Assembly: GCA_003693705.1 (NCBI GenBank) | Contig: RBZT01000706.1 | Span: 1-64,000, forward strand | Reading direction: 5' to 3' | Length of the DNA stretch: 64,000 nt | From: Polymyxa betae | Lineage: Eukaryota > Endomyxa > Phytomyxea > Plasmodiophorida > Plasmodiophoridae | In this document: piece by piece, positions 1 through 12,439 of the stretch | Layout of the letters: each line of letters starts with the position of its first letter | Numbering within the stretch: position 1 is the stretch's first letter | Translations under genes and position numbers: made by a program | Notes under the pieces: generated by a model | The model's database searches: none | What the model saw: the letters and a program-made list of their open reading frames with translations, nothing else | What the model was told of the DNA's origin: nothing

Positions 1-54
1 ATTCTTACTCTTTAAAATCATTTCTTTATTAATCCGCTCATTCTTGATTTTTAG

Positions 55-281
55 GCGAAAATGGCGAAACATCGGCGGGCGATGTCTGTGCGCTATTCGA
101 GACCATGGAGGCGTTCTCGTTGAGTGTTCGGTGCTGGATTTCATGAGTATCCGTTGATGCTGTCATCATCATTATAATTTTCGTGTTTTAGGTGCTATCT
201 CTCTAACAAGACAAGATGGAGGTGCCGATGTTCGTGAATATGGTCGTCAAGGTCAAGAATATCAATGGGCACTGCGTATAG
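55..281 (+). CDS. 3' end of an unidentified spliced gene (partial)
   Basis: Two coding-like stretches follow good 3' splice sites: 55-123 (after TTTTTAG) and 192-281 (after TGTTTTAG). They join in frame across a GT...AG intron at 124-191. The joined peptide contains ENGETSAGDV and later TRQDGGADVREYGRQG. A third piece after TTTTTTCAG at 312 would encode DGETSAVFVF and stop near 370, but the intron between would be only 31 nt, so that last junction is uncertain. The gene begins outside the window. I do not recognise the family. The exon and splice signals are seen directly; calling it a gene end is inference. Confidence 0.35.
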
Positions 282-510
282 GTGCCCATTTGTCATTTTT
301 CACTTTTTTCAGATGGGGAAACCTCTGCTGTTTTTGTTTTTAATAAATCACAAAATGTATATAATTGACTTGGCAATCCTTACGATAGACATATATGTAT
401 ATATAGGTCAGGTGGGAGACTTATGCGCTATTACTATGAAGGTCTTGAGTGCAATTCTGTTTGTTTTTTTTTTTACGTTATTGGGGTTGATTTGTTTTTG
501 CTTTTCCAAA

Positions 511-918
511 TCAAACCCTAAACCCATCATGTATATCATTTAATATTTTTATCAGAATATCTACTGACTGAATATGTCTTTCGTTGTTATCCTCTATATT
601 TTTCTGACAACGAATATTTATATCATTGAAACGTTCAATGCTACATTCGTTTCCTTCAATAATATTCATATTTTCAACAACAACTTTATCTATGCCAGTG
701 TCTTTAAAAACACGTGATGCTATTCCCATTATAAAACTATGATATTCCCATTTAAAATATAATTTACTATTCCATCTATTAATATAATTACCAAATTTAT
801 CGTCAAATCTGTAAAATCCAGTTTTATATACTCCTACACCATCAATACTAAAACCAACAGTACCGACGCATTTATCAATACTTTCATCATTGTATTTTAA
901 TCTTATTTTTCCAATCAT
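511..918 (-). CDS. Hypothetical AT-rich ORF, 135 aa
   Basis: A 135-codon single ORF with ATG at 918 and stop at 511. The product is rich in Asn, Ile, Lys and Asp, and its middle reads like a folded domain (YKTGFYRFDDKFGNYINRW). No signal peptide or membrane helix is visible. Codon use is strongly A/T-ending, unlike the host genes that follow. It starts within a 29-bp module that is repeated exactly before the next upstream small ORF (1023-1142). I do not recognise the family. Given the composition and compact spacing, an origin in a virus-like or mobile element is possible but not shown. The alternative is a relic ORF. Confidence 0.4.
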   Translation of the reverse strand: MIGKIRLKYNDESIDKCVGTVGFSIDGVGVYKTGFYRFDDKFGNYINRWNSKLYFKWEYHSFIMGIASRVFKDTGIDKVVVENMNIIEGNECSIERFNDINIRCQKNIEDNNERHIQSVDILIKILNDIHDGFRV

Positions 919-945
919 TAAAATAAATCCTCATTATTATTTTCA
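917..945 (-). repeat. 29-bp module at ORF start, copy 1
   Basis: This 29-bp sequence is identical to 1144-1172. In both places it overlaps or directly precedes the ATG of an AT-rich minus-strand ORF, so it could be a shared 5' UTR or promoter element. The identity is seen directly; a regulatory role is inference. Confidence 0.6.
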
Positions 946-1022
946 GTTTTTTTCGTATTTTTTTGAAACATCGTTTTTCATATTTCTTTTCTGTTTTTTC
1001 AGTTCTCAAATTACTCTCAAAA

Positions 1023-1142
1023 TTAAAAAACTGGCATCATAACTTGAATTCCATTTATTGGTTTAATTAATTTCAGTGGATTGTCTTTATCAGTAATAAG
1101 TTCAACATCTTTATCATCATATAAATATTTTACAGAATACAT
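1023..1142 (-). CDS. Hypothetical AT-rich small ORF, 39 aa
   Basis: A 39-codon ORF (MYSVKYLYDDKDVELITDKD at its start) with ATG at 1142 and TAA at 1023. Its start codon sits against the same 29-bp module as the 511-918 ORF, which lies 104 bp downstream on the same strand. The length alone would not support a gene; the shared upstream module is the reason for listing it. No family recognised. Confidence 0.25.
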   Translation of the reverse strand: MYSVKYLYDDKDVELITDKDNPLKLIKPINGIQVMMPVF

Positions 1143-1143
1143 T

Positions 1144-1172
1144 ATTAAAATAAATCCTCATTATTATTTTCA
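1144..1172 (-). repeat. 29-bp module at ORF start, copy 2
   Basis: Exact second copy of 917-945, two bases upstream of the ATG of the 39-codon ORF. Confidence 0.6.
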
Positions 1173-1780
1173 TCATTTTCCCCATTTATATTTCAATATT
1201 TACCCCCAATTTATTTCTGTTTTCATTTCAAGTTGTCGGCGGGTTTTATTCTTATTATATTTCCATGAAAAGGTGGAAGCAAAATGAAAAAGGTGGAAGC
1301 ACCGCATTAAAACATCCACCAACTTTTTTACATATTTTATTTTTAGATTTCAAAATTATTAAAAATATAGTGTTTTTAGTGTTTTTTGTATGGAATATAC
1401 ACGTTTTTACCTATTTCTTAATAAATATAATATTCAAGGTTATAAGGTCTTTTAATGCGTGGAGGCGTGGAGGCAGTGCAGGCAAAATTTCGGCAAAAAA
1501 CCTTTTCTCCTTTTTCTGAAAAAAAAATAATTTCAATTTTTCTTGGATAATGAAAACTGAATTAACAAGAGAATTTGCCTCCACATCGTCCATTTGCCTC
1601 CACACCTCCACATATTAATAATTTTTTTTCAGAAAACAGAAACTGAAAAAAACAAGGGGGATTGCCTCCACCCTTCCACCGCAGATTTAGTTGCGCGCAG
1701 TTATATGCGGATTGATTGCGGATTAATATGCGTGATTGATTACGGATTAATACTTAATATCATTACGGATAAATCGCCCC

Positions 1781-1903
1781 TGACTTGAATACCACCCATC
1801 CCACAATGATATTATTGAAATTGAATACCACCCATCCCACAATGATATTATTGAAATTTTTTTTTTCAATAATATCATTGTGGGATGGGTGGTATTCAAG
1901 TCA
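1781..1903. repeat. Perfect foldback repeat with an internal direct copy
   Basis: The left arm 1781-1820 is the exact reverse complement of the right arm 1864-1903 (40 bp). Between them, 1821-1856 is a direct copy of the left arm lacking only its first four bases, followed by a short T run. A single strand could therefore form two alternative 36-40 bp hairpins. This looks like a foldback mobile element or a recent inverted duplication. No protein is encoded. Confidence 0.85.
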
Positions 1904-3411
1904 CGTTTTTGTGACTCGTATAGTCCGATTGTGTGCCTATATATGTGAATCATATTCATTGTGACTTATGCGCGATTGTACTGTTGAAGATCCAATATTG
2001 ATATATCTTCCTTGGTGAACAATGCAGGCGCGAGCACTTTGGGTTTATCCCCAATGCAAGGTAGCATGCACTGATGCACATGTCTTCCTTTGGGTGGCAG
2101 AAACCGATAGGAACCGAAGCGACACGTTCGCCGAAAGCACCTGAATTCCTTTTATCTTAAAAAAGTATGCACCGTTGATATAGACGTTTTTGCCCAAGCT
2201 GGTCGATCTGCCATGCTATTCATCAAAATAACTTTAATCTGTCAATCTGTCAGCAATGGTAGATTGTATATCTATCCAGCACCTTGATAAGCCTGGAACG
2301 AGACGAATCAAAGATTACGAGCCATCTCTTGTTAATCATATTGATCTCAGATGCGATCAATTTTAAGAAGGCCTGACTCGAGAAGTATGAGCAAGAGGTC
2401 ATGAGCACTGATGAAGTTTTGCATCTTGCTGCAGGAGGCAAAGTCAGATGCGAAAACAAATGTGGCCAATCCTTGCACCATCATAGCAATATGTGACAAT
2501 GCAATCACCATGTTCTCAATACCTGCATTTTGGTATGCTGTCCATTTCTACAGGTTTAAAACGCCATAATTGCCACCTAAACCACACTCTTGCATTGGCA
2601 CCTCTGCTTTATGGAATGGAGCATCGAAGTCGTAGAAGAGATCGCCTTGCATCCAGTCATTCATTAACTCTTTTTTTGCGCCTTGTGTCATGGTTGTGCT
2701 GGACAAGCTGACAAATGTTCAGGTATCCTTCCCAGAACAAGTTTGCCATCGAAGGGAATGAGAATCGGATCTGAGAACAGCTGAGAATAGCTTTCAATCT
2801 GGCAACAAAATTACCTGAAGGTCATATGATATTGGCCAGTACGGAAATGTTTTTGAATCTTTCCTTTCGCTGAGAAAAATTTCAGGGCATCTATCTTCAT
2901 TCTCCAGCTCTTGTGCATAGATATAAAGCCCGTTTGGGCAAGACTCCAATGGTATGGGTTTAAGAGTCAAGAAATGGTCGCGTAGTATAATACGCTTGGC
3001 TTCTTTCCAGCTTGACGGAAACTGTTTTTAAATCGGGATCGGATTCCCTGCTGCATGGCCCAGCTTTGTCGACATTTCATGTAAGTGAAGGCTGAGCAAC
3101 TCCTCAAGAATTTTTGCTGTTGATACTAGAGCGGAATCACTGGTTGGCGAATTTTCATAATCTTGCTCTTGATTTTCTGCAAATGACCAATGCTGTCGAG
3201 TCCTAGCTCGTGTAACTGGTTGGCGTGAATATCCGGCAGCGTCTGCAGCATCGCTCTTACATCCTCCATGGAGTTGAGTATTTCACGCTCGAACTTGAAA
3301 AGTACATCAGTGGTCGGATCAACATACCGAGCTTCAGAAGTCACGTCTGAATCTGAGGCAGCAGAGGTCTAGTTTCATAAAATTATATGTGTGATGTAGA
3401 TAAATTTTCAG

Positions 3412-3693
3412 GACCGCTGGTCCAACTGGACAGAAAAACGTCCGTCGCTCTCTATTGATGGAACGGATTTCATCAGCGCAGGTGATTTCTCTCAAAAAAT
3501 TTGCCATGCGGGTCTGCGTTATGAAATTGGTCTCGCATTGGGATGCTCCAAGATCGTTCATATAGCAGGTGGGTATATCGCCGGCACATGGTCCGATCTC
3601 AAAATCGCACGAGAATGTCTGGTTCCTCGGTTAAGCGAAGGTGAGCAAGCCGCAGCCGATTTAGGATATCAAGATGGAGATCAATATTTTTAA
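3412..3693 (+). pseudogene. DDE (HARBI1/Tnp4-like) transposase C-terminal fragment
   Basis: A 93-codon open stretch follows a good intron (3367-3411, GT...TTTTCAG) and ends at TAA. It encodes GLRYEIGLALGCSKIVHIAG, then GTWSDLKIARE, then LSEGEQAAADLGY. These match the order of the last DDE_Tnp_4 motifs: an 'LRYEVG' strand, 'GSW.D..IFR' with a catalytic Asp, and 'GE...AD.GY' with the final acidic residue. The N-terminal half and the first catalytic Asp are not convincingly present upstream (a SIDGTDF may be its remnant), so this is probably a dead copy. The family call is by motif pattern; the specific superfamily is uncertain. A minus-strand ORF at 3126-3344 also looks protein-like and could be a companion relic. 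Confidence 0.5.
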
Positions 3694-3715
3694 CACCGTT
3701 TAAATCAGGCCTCCT

Positions 3716-4614
3716 TAAATACGGATTTTTCCTTATATTCCGTATTTTACTAATATACGGCACCGGCTCAGATCCAAATACGGAACATACGGATCTTTAT
3801 TAGAAAAGGCTTTATTTCCAGGCAATTGCTTCAGCAATGACCGAATCTATCGGCAATGTAAAACGCCCTCCAATGAAAACGGCGTTATTGCTGATCTATG
3901 GATGTCTTTTCCCACTTAATGACAGAAAAGTCGCTTTATACCGTAGTAGTATTGGGAAAAAATCAGCTCTGGAAAATTGTTCTTCAGGCCAGGAGTCTGT
4001 CCAAGCCTCGCAAACTAGACTCGGTCCTAACTGAATGGCGCAACTCAAAGCTTTCGTCTGTGCGATATCTCGCGGATTCAATGACAATCAGCTGAGAGAA
4101 CGACAAGGCTAGTCTTGGTCGCTGGTGGTGTTGTTAACATCATCGCGTAAGGCGTCAACCGATCTGAGACCATCAACAATTGTGAGAGAATAATTTGCCC
4201 GGATGGTGAAGACGCCTTGATCACTGATTAGTCCAATCAAATAGCTCTTACTGACCTGCCTGTTCTTCTTAACGTCGAAGCCTTCACTTGACTCTTGGGC
4301 TGCTTCTTCCGGAATGCGTTCAACAAACGCGAATCGCTGTAAAGTAGTAACTTGTTCTTGTACCGCCGATTTTTTGCTGCTGAAGTGTGATCCTTCGCCC
4401 TTGTAAGCTTAAAACGCACTCCCGGGCATGGTTAGATAATTCTCATGACAACTGCAATTACGATCCACCAGCTTGGCGCCGGAAGTTTTTGCAAAAAATT
4501 ATTTTCTTTTTTCAAAACAAAAGAAAATTTTCAATAAAAATATTACGAAATACGGAATTTCCTAGGAGAGAAATACGGATTCTATTTATAGATTTCCGTA
4601 GTTTAGGAGGCCTG
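3716..4614. mobile_element. Candidate ~0.9 kb element with terminal inverted repeats
   Basis: The left end begins CAGGCCTCCT and continues through several ATACGGA/TCCGTAT words. The right end is its imperfect inverse and finishes AGGAGGCCTG. The first 10 bp of each end match exactly, and the next ~35 bp share the TACGGA/TCCGTAT words with gaps. No clear target-site duplication is visible next to the ends. The element holds one decent minus-strand ORF (4109-4408) and no recognisable transposase, so it would be non-autonomous. The neighbouring DDE fragment lies just outside the left end. Confidence 0.5.
4109..4408 (-). CDS. ORF inside the inverted-repeat element, no start codon
   Basis: Ninety-nine codons are open between TAA at 4409-4411 and TAG at 4109. 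The product has a natural composition (for example RFAFVERIPEEAAQESSEG and KSYLIGLISDQGVFTIRANY) but no in-frame ATG near its beginning, so it would be a 3' exon or a relic. No domain recognised. It lies wholly between the inverted repeats. Confidence 0.3.
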   Translation of the reverse strand, partial: AYKGEGSHFSSKKSAVQEQVTTLQRFAFVERIPEEAAQESSEGFDVKKNRQVSKSYLIGLISDQGVFTIRANYSLTIVDGLRSVDALRDDVNNTTSDQD

Positions 4615-5362
4615 GTTGACAGAAGTACAGAAAAATTTCAACGAAACCGTTAACAAACGGTCCAAACATTTCCAGACAGCCGGGCTCGGCATATTCTGTA
4701 CTTTACTGGTGTTGCCATGCTGATTCAGCTCTCTCTGAAATGCGAGCCTTTGTTTGACGTCAAATCTCGTCTTAGTTAAACAATCAAAAACGGATTTGTT
4801 GAAGTAAACCGCCTCAGAATTCGGATAACACTGTGCAATTTATTCGAACATGATAGACGAGGTCGTTTTGGAAATTGAATTTGCAAACATGGCGTTTACC
4901 GTAGCTTCCAGACAGACAGTTAAATTACCGCTGCACAGTTACGCAGATTCTCCTGGCTCCCAAATAACCGCCACCGGTGGCTCTAAATTACCCACTTTTA
5001 AACACGAGCAAAAGAGGTCTCTTTTTATTTTAGACCAGTTTCTAACTTGGACCCACGTTTTAAAGGCCGCCTGTCGTGACCTCCATACTTGTGCATATTC
5101 AGAACATTGAACGACCGGAACGAACCAAGACTGTAGCATGACTGAAGCCCGAGAAACAGCAGAGTCGACGTAATAAAGAATAAAAAAAGTTCAACTGATT
5201 GATGCATTTCAAGGCTACGCAAGCTGATAATCTACATCTTGGAAGCCTTCACGGCGAATAAGATATTAAATCGGAGTTCATCTCGAAAAAAAAATAAAGA
5301 AAAAAATGAGCGGAGTCCGCACGACAATCTTGAGGGCCGTGGCTTAACACGATTACACGAAC
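4615..5362. other. Intergenic stretch, no supported gene
   Basis: Only short overlapping ORFs on both strands occur here (longest 86 codons at 4850-5110, plus), without domains or convincing splice partners. The last part should contain the COX15 promoter and 5' UTR. Confidence 0.5.
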
Positions 5363-7447
5363 ATGTTCCTATCGCGATGTTTTGGTCGCCTGCAGCCAAT
5401 GGGATGCAGAAGCCGCCTTCTACGACCAATGAATGGTAGCACGCTGGCCGCCGATGCTGCGCTGAATCTCAAGCCATCAACGATCCCATCTATCAGCATT
5501 CAGTCTTCTTCCAATGCTGTCTCTAATTGTGCTCGGTTTCTTTGCGTTTTACAAAAGTTTTCGCTAAACAAGTTTAAAAAAAATTTCAACCTTTGCTTTG
5601 TGCTTTCTATCTGTGCAAACTTTTCCTGCCGATTCCCATCAATGTTTAAGCTATTGCCGCACAGCTCTCTTGTTGGCTCTTCCATCTAACTATCACAATC
5701 AGGGTTGTTTGCGTGTTCGGGCCTGGTTTTCGGTATGGTCGTACTGGGCGGCGTCACCAGGTATGCGATCCCTTCGGATTCGTTTTTTTGGCTCTGACTG
5801 TTTACTGCAGACTGACGAAATCTGGTCTTTCCATGGTATCATTGAAAGCCAGATTCCGCCATTCGTTGTACTGAATCATCTGTGTCAAAGGTTGATTGGA
5901 AGATCCAAGGTGGACTCCCACCAATGTCTCCGGAATCCTGGCAACACGAATTCGACAAATACAAACAGTTCCCTGAATACAAAAAGTACGGCGGCCTTTG
6001 GGTTGAAATCGCCTCTTTATCATCCTGTTGCATCTTCGACCTTCAAACTTAATTATTCGAATTTCTTTCTTTTTCAACGATCAAAGTGTTCAGCCGATTT
6101 TTTTCGGAGTCTCGTTTTTCCCTTCGTTTCAATGCAGTGTTACTTCGAGATTCTTCTTACCCGATGATTACAGGGCTCGTTGTGGAATGACTCTTGAAGA
6201 ATTCCAATCCATCTACTATTACGAATGGGGTCATCGTATGCTGGGGCGGGTTCTCGGCGTCGCCTTCGCTGCCCCTTTCGCCTGGTTCGCCTGGCGTGGC
6301 GCTCTCAGCCGTCCCTTGACCCTGAAACTCACCGGTCTGCTGGGTTTTGGTGGCCTTCAGGGTCTCGTTGGCTGGTGAGAAAAATTCTTTCAATTTCCTC
6401 GCAATTTAAATCGAATGCCGAAGCTGATAGGGTGTCTAACACGTCTTAATCAGGTGGATGGTGAAATCGGGTCTCGAAGAGCAGCCTGAAGAGTTCGGCG
6501 AGCCTCGTGTGAGTCCATATCGTCTGGCGACCCATCTGATCTCAGCATTCGCTCTGTACGGCGGGCTGATTCACACCGCCATCGGTGAACGACGCTCCTG
6601 GAATCCGGTGCTCGTCCCGAGACGGGTTCGTAGCGCCGCCATGGGCGTCGTCCATCTCGCTGTAGCGACAGCCATGTCGGGGGCCTTTGTAAGTCTTCCA
6701 GCCCTTCCTATTTGTTGATGGTTTCATATTGTTTGAGAGGTTTCTGGCTGAAAACCTTTTCGGAAAAGTTTGGACGTAACATTATTTTTGAACTTTTTTC
6801 TGGTTGAAAACATTTCGATGTAACGTTATGGGAAAAAATTTCAATGTAACATTACAGTAGGTAGCTGGAAATCGAGCTGGTCTGGTCTATAACGAATGGC
6901 CTTTAATGGGGAATGGTTTCATACCGGATGATCTCTCTCTACCACATCTAACAGAGTCTCCATGGCGTAACTGTTTCGAGGTCTGTCTTTCACCAAGCTC
7001 GCTTTCAACCTCTCTCTCTGCCTTTCTGAAGCTTTCGCTTTTCGTTCGTTTAACAAAATTTGAGATTTTCAGCATTTCCGCCTTTCACTTTTCGTTCGAT
7101 TTCTTCCAACAAAGTTTTAGATTCTCTGCATTTCCGCTCTTTCGAAGAACGCCTCCTGAATCGATCAACAGAACATGTCGTTGGTCCAATTCGAACACCG
7201 GACGCTGGCGTACGCGACGCTCCTGTCCGCCGGCCTGCTCTGGATCGCTGCCCGTCGCCCGCACGTACCGGTCCTGGCCCGACGTGGCGCCAACCTCGTG
7301 ACCGGGACGGCGTTAGCACAAGCCTCGTTGGGTATCGCGACGCTGCTGACTCATGTGCCTGTGGAATTAGCGACGATGCATCAGGCCGGATCTCTGGCTT
7401 TATTAACGTCTACTATCTGGCTATTACGACATATTCGCATCAAATAG
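5363..7447 (+). CDS. COX15: Haem A synthase COX15 (spliced)
   Basis: Mitochondrial inner-membrane enzyme that oxidises haem O to haem A for cytochrome c oxidase. The N-terminus at 5363 is Arg/Ser rich, as expected for import. Exons then give GMVVLGGVTRLTKSGLSM, VDWKIQGGLPPMSPESWQ, YYYEWGHRMLGR, WMVKSGLEEQ, RLATHL, VAGNRAGLVYNEWPLMG, and a last exon from about 7173 with FEHRTLA and TMHQAGSLALLTSTIW, ending HIRIK. All four haem-ligand-type histidines (HRM, ATH, EHR, MHQ) are present. Good splice pairs are seen at 5760/5810, 5834/5891 and around the later exons; the end of exon 1 could not be fixed. Order and length agree with eukaryotic COX15. The next gene, DIMT1, starts about 320 bp downstream on the same strand. 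Confidence 0.93.
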
Positions 7448-7626
7448 GTTAAAACGCCTTCGCTCTCGGCTTCGCCAAATTCGACGCCTTTGGCGTTTTT
7501 TCCCGATCTTGAAACAGAACGATGAGAAGTTCGAATCGGAATAACACAGACAAAAGTTCTGCCCTTTGATGAGCTCGGACTGCCACGATCCAGGCTTCGT
7601 TTGTGAGCGAATTTCCTCGTTTGGGG

Positions 7627-7642
7627 TTAGGGTTTAGGGTTT
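7627..7642 (+). promoter_or_regulatory. Telo-box-like TTTAGGG repeat upstream of DIMT1
   Basis: TTAGGGTTTAGGGTTT lies about 120 bp before the DIMT1 start codon. In plants this telo-box marks promoters of ribosome and translation genes. The motif is seen directly; a promoter role in this organism is inference. Similar motifs occur at 25067-25075 and 28373-28386 upstream of two other genes. Confidence 0.4.
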
Positions 7643-7764
7643 CGATCAGACCGCAACTGCGCTGGCGGACTTGCCCGGGTATTGGATCGGGTCGCCAGCC
7701 TCGATCTCGAAATCGCTCGACGACGACGACCGGTATCGGGCGAGTATTCCGCGCTGCCGTCGCC

Positions 7765-9436
<1,672 letters not shown>

Positions 9437-9622
9437 TATACATTCTATTACTGCTGATGCGTGATGTCACCCCATATTTGTGCGAATCGTGAACAAAATT
9501 GGCTTTTGAAACCATCTACGTTTTTCAACTTTTTGTTCGTCTTTCTACTCTCGTAATCAAGGCTGTGCTGCCAAGTTTAACATTGAGCAAGGCAACCTCG
9601 TGGCTTCCCAATCTTTAACGTC

Positions 9623-10172
9623 TTATAAGTCAGCGCCGTTCATTGTGTATATGCAGTCGTAGTCTTTGCCGATCGCTGAATAGAAGAAATCAGCTTCCTC
9701 ATACGATTCGCAATCGATTATAGTGGGCTCGATAACGTACGCGCAAATCTCGGGTCGTTGACGAGCTGCAGGCGGTTGCTGGATTTCGGCACTCCTCAGC
9801 CTTCAGCTTTTAAAAGGTCCAATCGCAGAAGAAAAGAAACGATTTTCTGCTGAAAGCATTCCGCAAAGTAGGATATCACCATTTAGAGCGAAAATGGCAG
9901 GCCCAGGATTCGGTGATCAAATAACGCAGGGCGTTTGTGAATTTATAGAGCTCAAGCGACATATCTGGAATTTCTAAGGACAACAGCGAACCTTGATCGA
10001 AAAAAGCCATCAAAGTTCTCTCATACAGTTGACCATTGATGCAGTGATAACCGGATTCTGCGTTGCGGGTCAAATTTGGATCGAATCGTCCGTTGTTTGC
10101 AGATTGCGCTTCCGCGTCCCTAAATCCGTTTGCGGTTCGGCGTCGCCCGTTTCGGGTCATTGGTTTCCTCAT
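9623..10172 (-). CDS. Hypothetical protein, probably two exons
   Basis: Two coding-like stretches on the minus strand. The upstream one (about 10120-9900) contains SGYHCINGQLYERTLMAFFD and ends near an ambiguous splice site. The downstream one (about 9760-9623) contains PEICAYVIEPTIIDCESYEE and YDCIYTMNGADL before TAA. Three cysteines in conserved-looking surroundings suggest a small, possibly secreted, disulphide protein, but no signal peptide was found and the start is uncertain. It may share a promoter with the divergent gene at 10208. Family not recognised. Confidence 0.35.
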
Positions 10173-10207
10173 TTGCCTTTAAGAAAACTGCTATACATCG
10201 GTTTACC

Positions 10208-10779
10208 ATGCTTTCACGCGCGCCTTTACTTTCATTCAGCATCGCTCTTCTGCTTCATGGGGCCTTTTCAGCTGTAATGCTACTTGAAATCCCAACTTTC
10301 GAATGTTTACAATTTTACAGTTTTCGGAGATCGACATTGAGGATAATAGCCTGCCATGTACAAGTTTCGATATCGCTCTTGACAACTCTTTCTTGAACCC
10401 GCAAACCCATCCTGACGAACTTGCACGCCGTCAACGTCTATCGCCAAATGAATCTAATAATCTGCTCGATAAACTCTTTGGTAAATTCATTCATGGTGTT
10501 CTAATCGCATTTAAACAGGCAGAGGTTGATATCATGAAGACGTTTCGATCTGGAATTTAACTTTGTATAATTTAGGTTCAGACACGTGCTGTCGAGCTGA
10601 CAGAGAGGAAGGCTTTTAAGACCAACGGGGCCGGGTCGGTGAACAGGCAGCAGAAACCGAGCAGGCTGGGGGCGGTCGATCAGGCCTGGAGTCGTTTCCT
10701 CTCTTCGCTCAAAGACAAAATTCCAGAGCAAGAATTCAAGAACAACCAGGAGAACATTCTATTTGTACAGTACATGTAA
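10208..10779 (+). CDS. Predicted secreted protein, 157 aa
   Basis: Three exons (10208-10273, 10321-10524, 10576-10779) join cleanly into 157 codons ending VQYM. Exon 1 is almost exactly a signal peptide: LLSFSIALLLHGAFSA, with likely cleavage at the exon end. The mature part is hydrophilic and helical (PDELARRQRLSPNESNNLLD, then VDQAWSRFLSSLKDK), with one cysteine. The introns are 47 and 51 nt. I see no known domain. Start, splice sites and signal are seen directly; secretion is inferred. Confidence 0.6.
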
Positions 10780-11175
10780 TCCTGTAATCCTGATAAGCTT
10801 GGATTGGATTTGTAATTACAATTGTCTAAATCGGTGAAGGCAGAAGTTACGTCCGCTGCATTGACGTATTGTCAGTGTTAACGTTCAGGCTTGAGATTCG
10901 TTTTTGTCTGATTCTTGATTATCCTTGATCAACATTGAAATTTAGCCGATGATGGAGACGCTGCAGCATTGAAAGAAACTGTTCTAAGGAGCCCGAATCC
11001 CAACTTGATGGTAACAGTCAATCTTAGTGATTTTCTGTTTCCTTTAAACTACTCAAGACGTTGGAAATATGGCTCAGTCCAATAACGATGTCTGCCTCTG
11101 AACTTCAAAGCTAAAGCGTTGAGGCAACGCACTAGAACATTGCAAATAGATAACTATGAATTAAATCATTTGAAG

Positions 11176-12439
11176 TTAAATTATGATGGGCGGTGCCCAT
11201 ATACTGGAAGATATACTGAGTGGAAGAGCTGGGCATGGCCAGATATCGTCATGACCGCATTGATCAGATTTGAAGCTGACCACCTAACGAAGATGCAATC
11301 AGAAAACACCACTAAAACAGCTGGGTTTACGAAAGCCTCGACATACTTCAAACATTCGTCGCTCGTCATTAACGTGAAAGCATGTATCCGCTATAAACGC
11401 TTTGGCCTTTCGGAGCGTCGAATCCGCGCCACGATGTTGCAGTAAATTATATCGGAACGTGACGACAGGTCGGTCTTGCTTATAATTGGCGCTAAGCAAG
11501 TTGAAATACTTGAAAATTCCCAATAGCAAACGGATCTTACGATTGCTCCGTTTCTCCAGCAAGCCATTCGATTATCAAATGGTCTGGTGGGCGCCTTGTT
11601 AGATGCTCATTAAGATAGGAACCAAACTCCTTCAAATCCTTTCGTTTCAGGATAATCCCATTCATTCCTTCACCGAAAAGGAGTCCGATCCAGTCAGGAA
11701 AGTGCCTAATTAACATACAAATGAGAATTGCCAACAGACATTTTTCGCTCGATGAGACAAACCTATTTGCTTTTTCAATCAAATGAATGATTGCATTCAA
11801 TCCATCTGCGCATAGGGAGAAGTCATCTTCCATGAATAAAATGTAACTCGGCTTTAGATTCGTGCGAGCAAACTCCAACATGAAAACAAGGTCACGAGAA
11901 TGCCTTTGAACTTTCCAGGAAGGATTTTTGTCGCCACCAATATCAGCTCCAGGTGGCTCCTTCTCCTTTAACCGACCTGAATTCTCTACAAAAATAAACT
12001 CGGGCCTATTCTTGAACCGATCTTTTGCTGAATAAAATCCTGGATGCGCTTCCGAATTCTAAGCGGCAGTTAGTGACTGAGAAATATGAGAAGTCTTCAA
12101 AATGCTTTCTTTAACAATCATAGCAGCAACTTGTAGCTGATTATCTGAAGAGATCTGGCTGGCGATCTGGTCTAATGTTGGACTGAGCTCATCGGTGCGC
12201 CTGTGGATCGTCGGTATTGCAAATAGAAGCCAGGGTTGAATTTTTTCAGGTGAAGAACTGATTTCAAAAACTACAGATTCCTCTGAAAGCGTGACGTGAT
12301 TGGCCAGCAAAGACGTTGGTTCTCTGCCCATTGCAACCAGCAAAACGACAGTCACCAAGAACGTGCATAGAATCAGGACATAAAACAGTATCTGGAGTCG
12401 AACCAGAGGCGGTCGTTGCCGACCCTCGCTCCCAATCAT
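11176..12439 (-). CDS. Type II membrane glycosyltransferase, GT54/PGAP4-like
   Basis: Four exons (12439-12116, 12058-11541, 11491-11347, 11283-11176) make a Golgi-type enzyme. It has a short cytoplasmic tail, a membrane helix at about residues 16-38 (LQILFYVLILCTFLVTVVLL), a stem, then LLFAIPTIHRR at the start of the catalytic domain. The metal-binding acidic motif is in SYILFMEDDF, followed by GEGMNGIILKRKDL and RYNLLQHRGADSTL. This order resembles MGAT4 (GnT-IV) and PGAP4 families, which share the IPT, EDD and FQH/NLLQH elements; I cannot decide between them. It lies 200 bp downstream of MGAT1 on the same strand. Acceptor and N- versus GPI-glycan use are unknown. Confidence 0.65.

Larger units (their letters stand above)
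380..1700. other. AT-rich composition island
   Basis: This stretch is far more A+T rich than the flanks, with long T runs, and carries no recognisable spliced host gene. Its two best ORFs are on the minus strand and use almost only A/T-ending codons. GCCTCCAC and GTGGAGGC words recur in both orientations between 1455 and 1680. The boundaries are approximate. An insertion of foreign (viral or mobile) origin is one explanation; an AT-rich intergenic region is the dull alternative. Confidence 0.5.
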
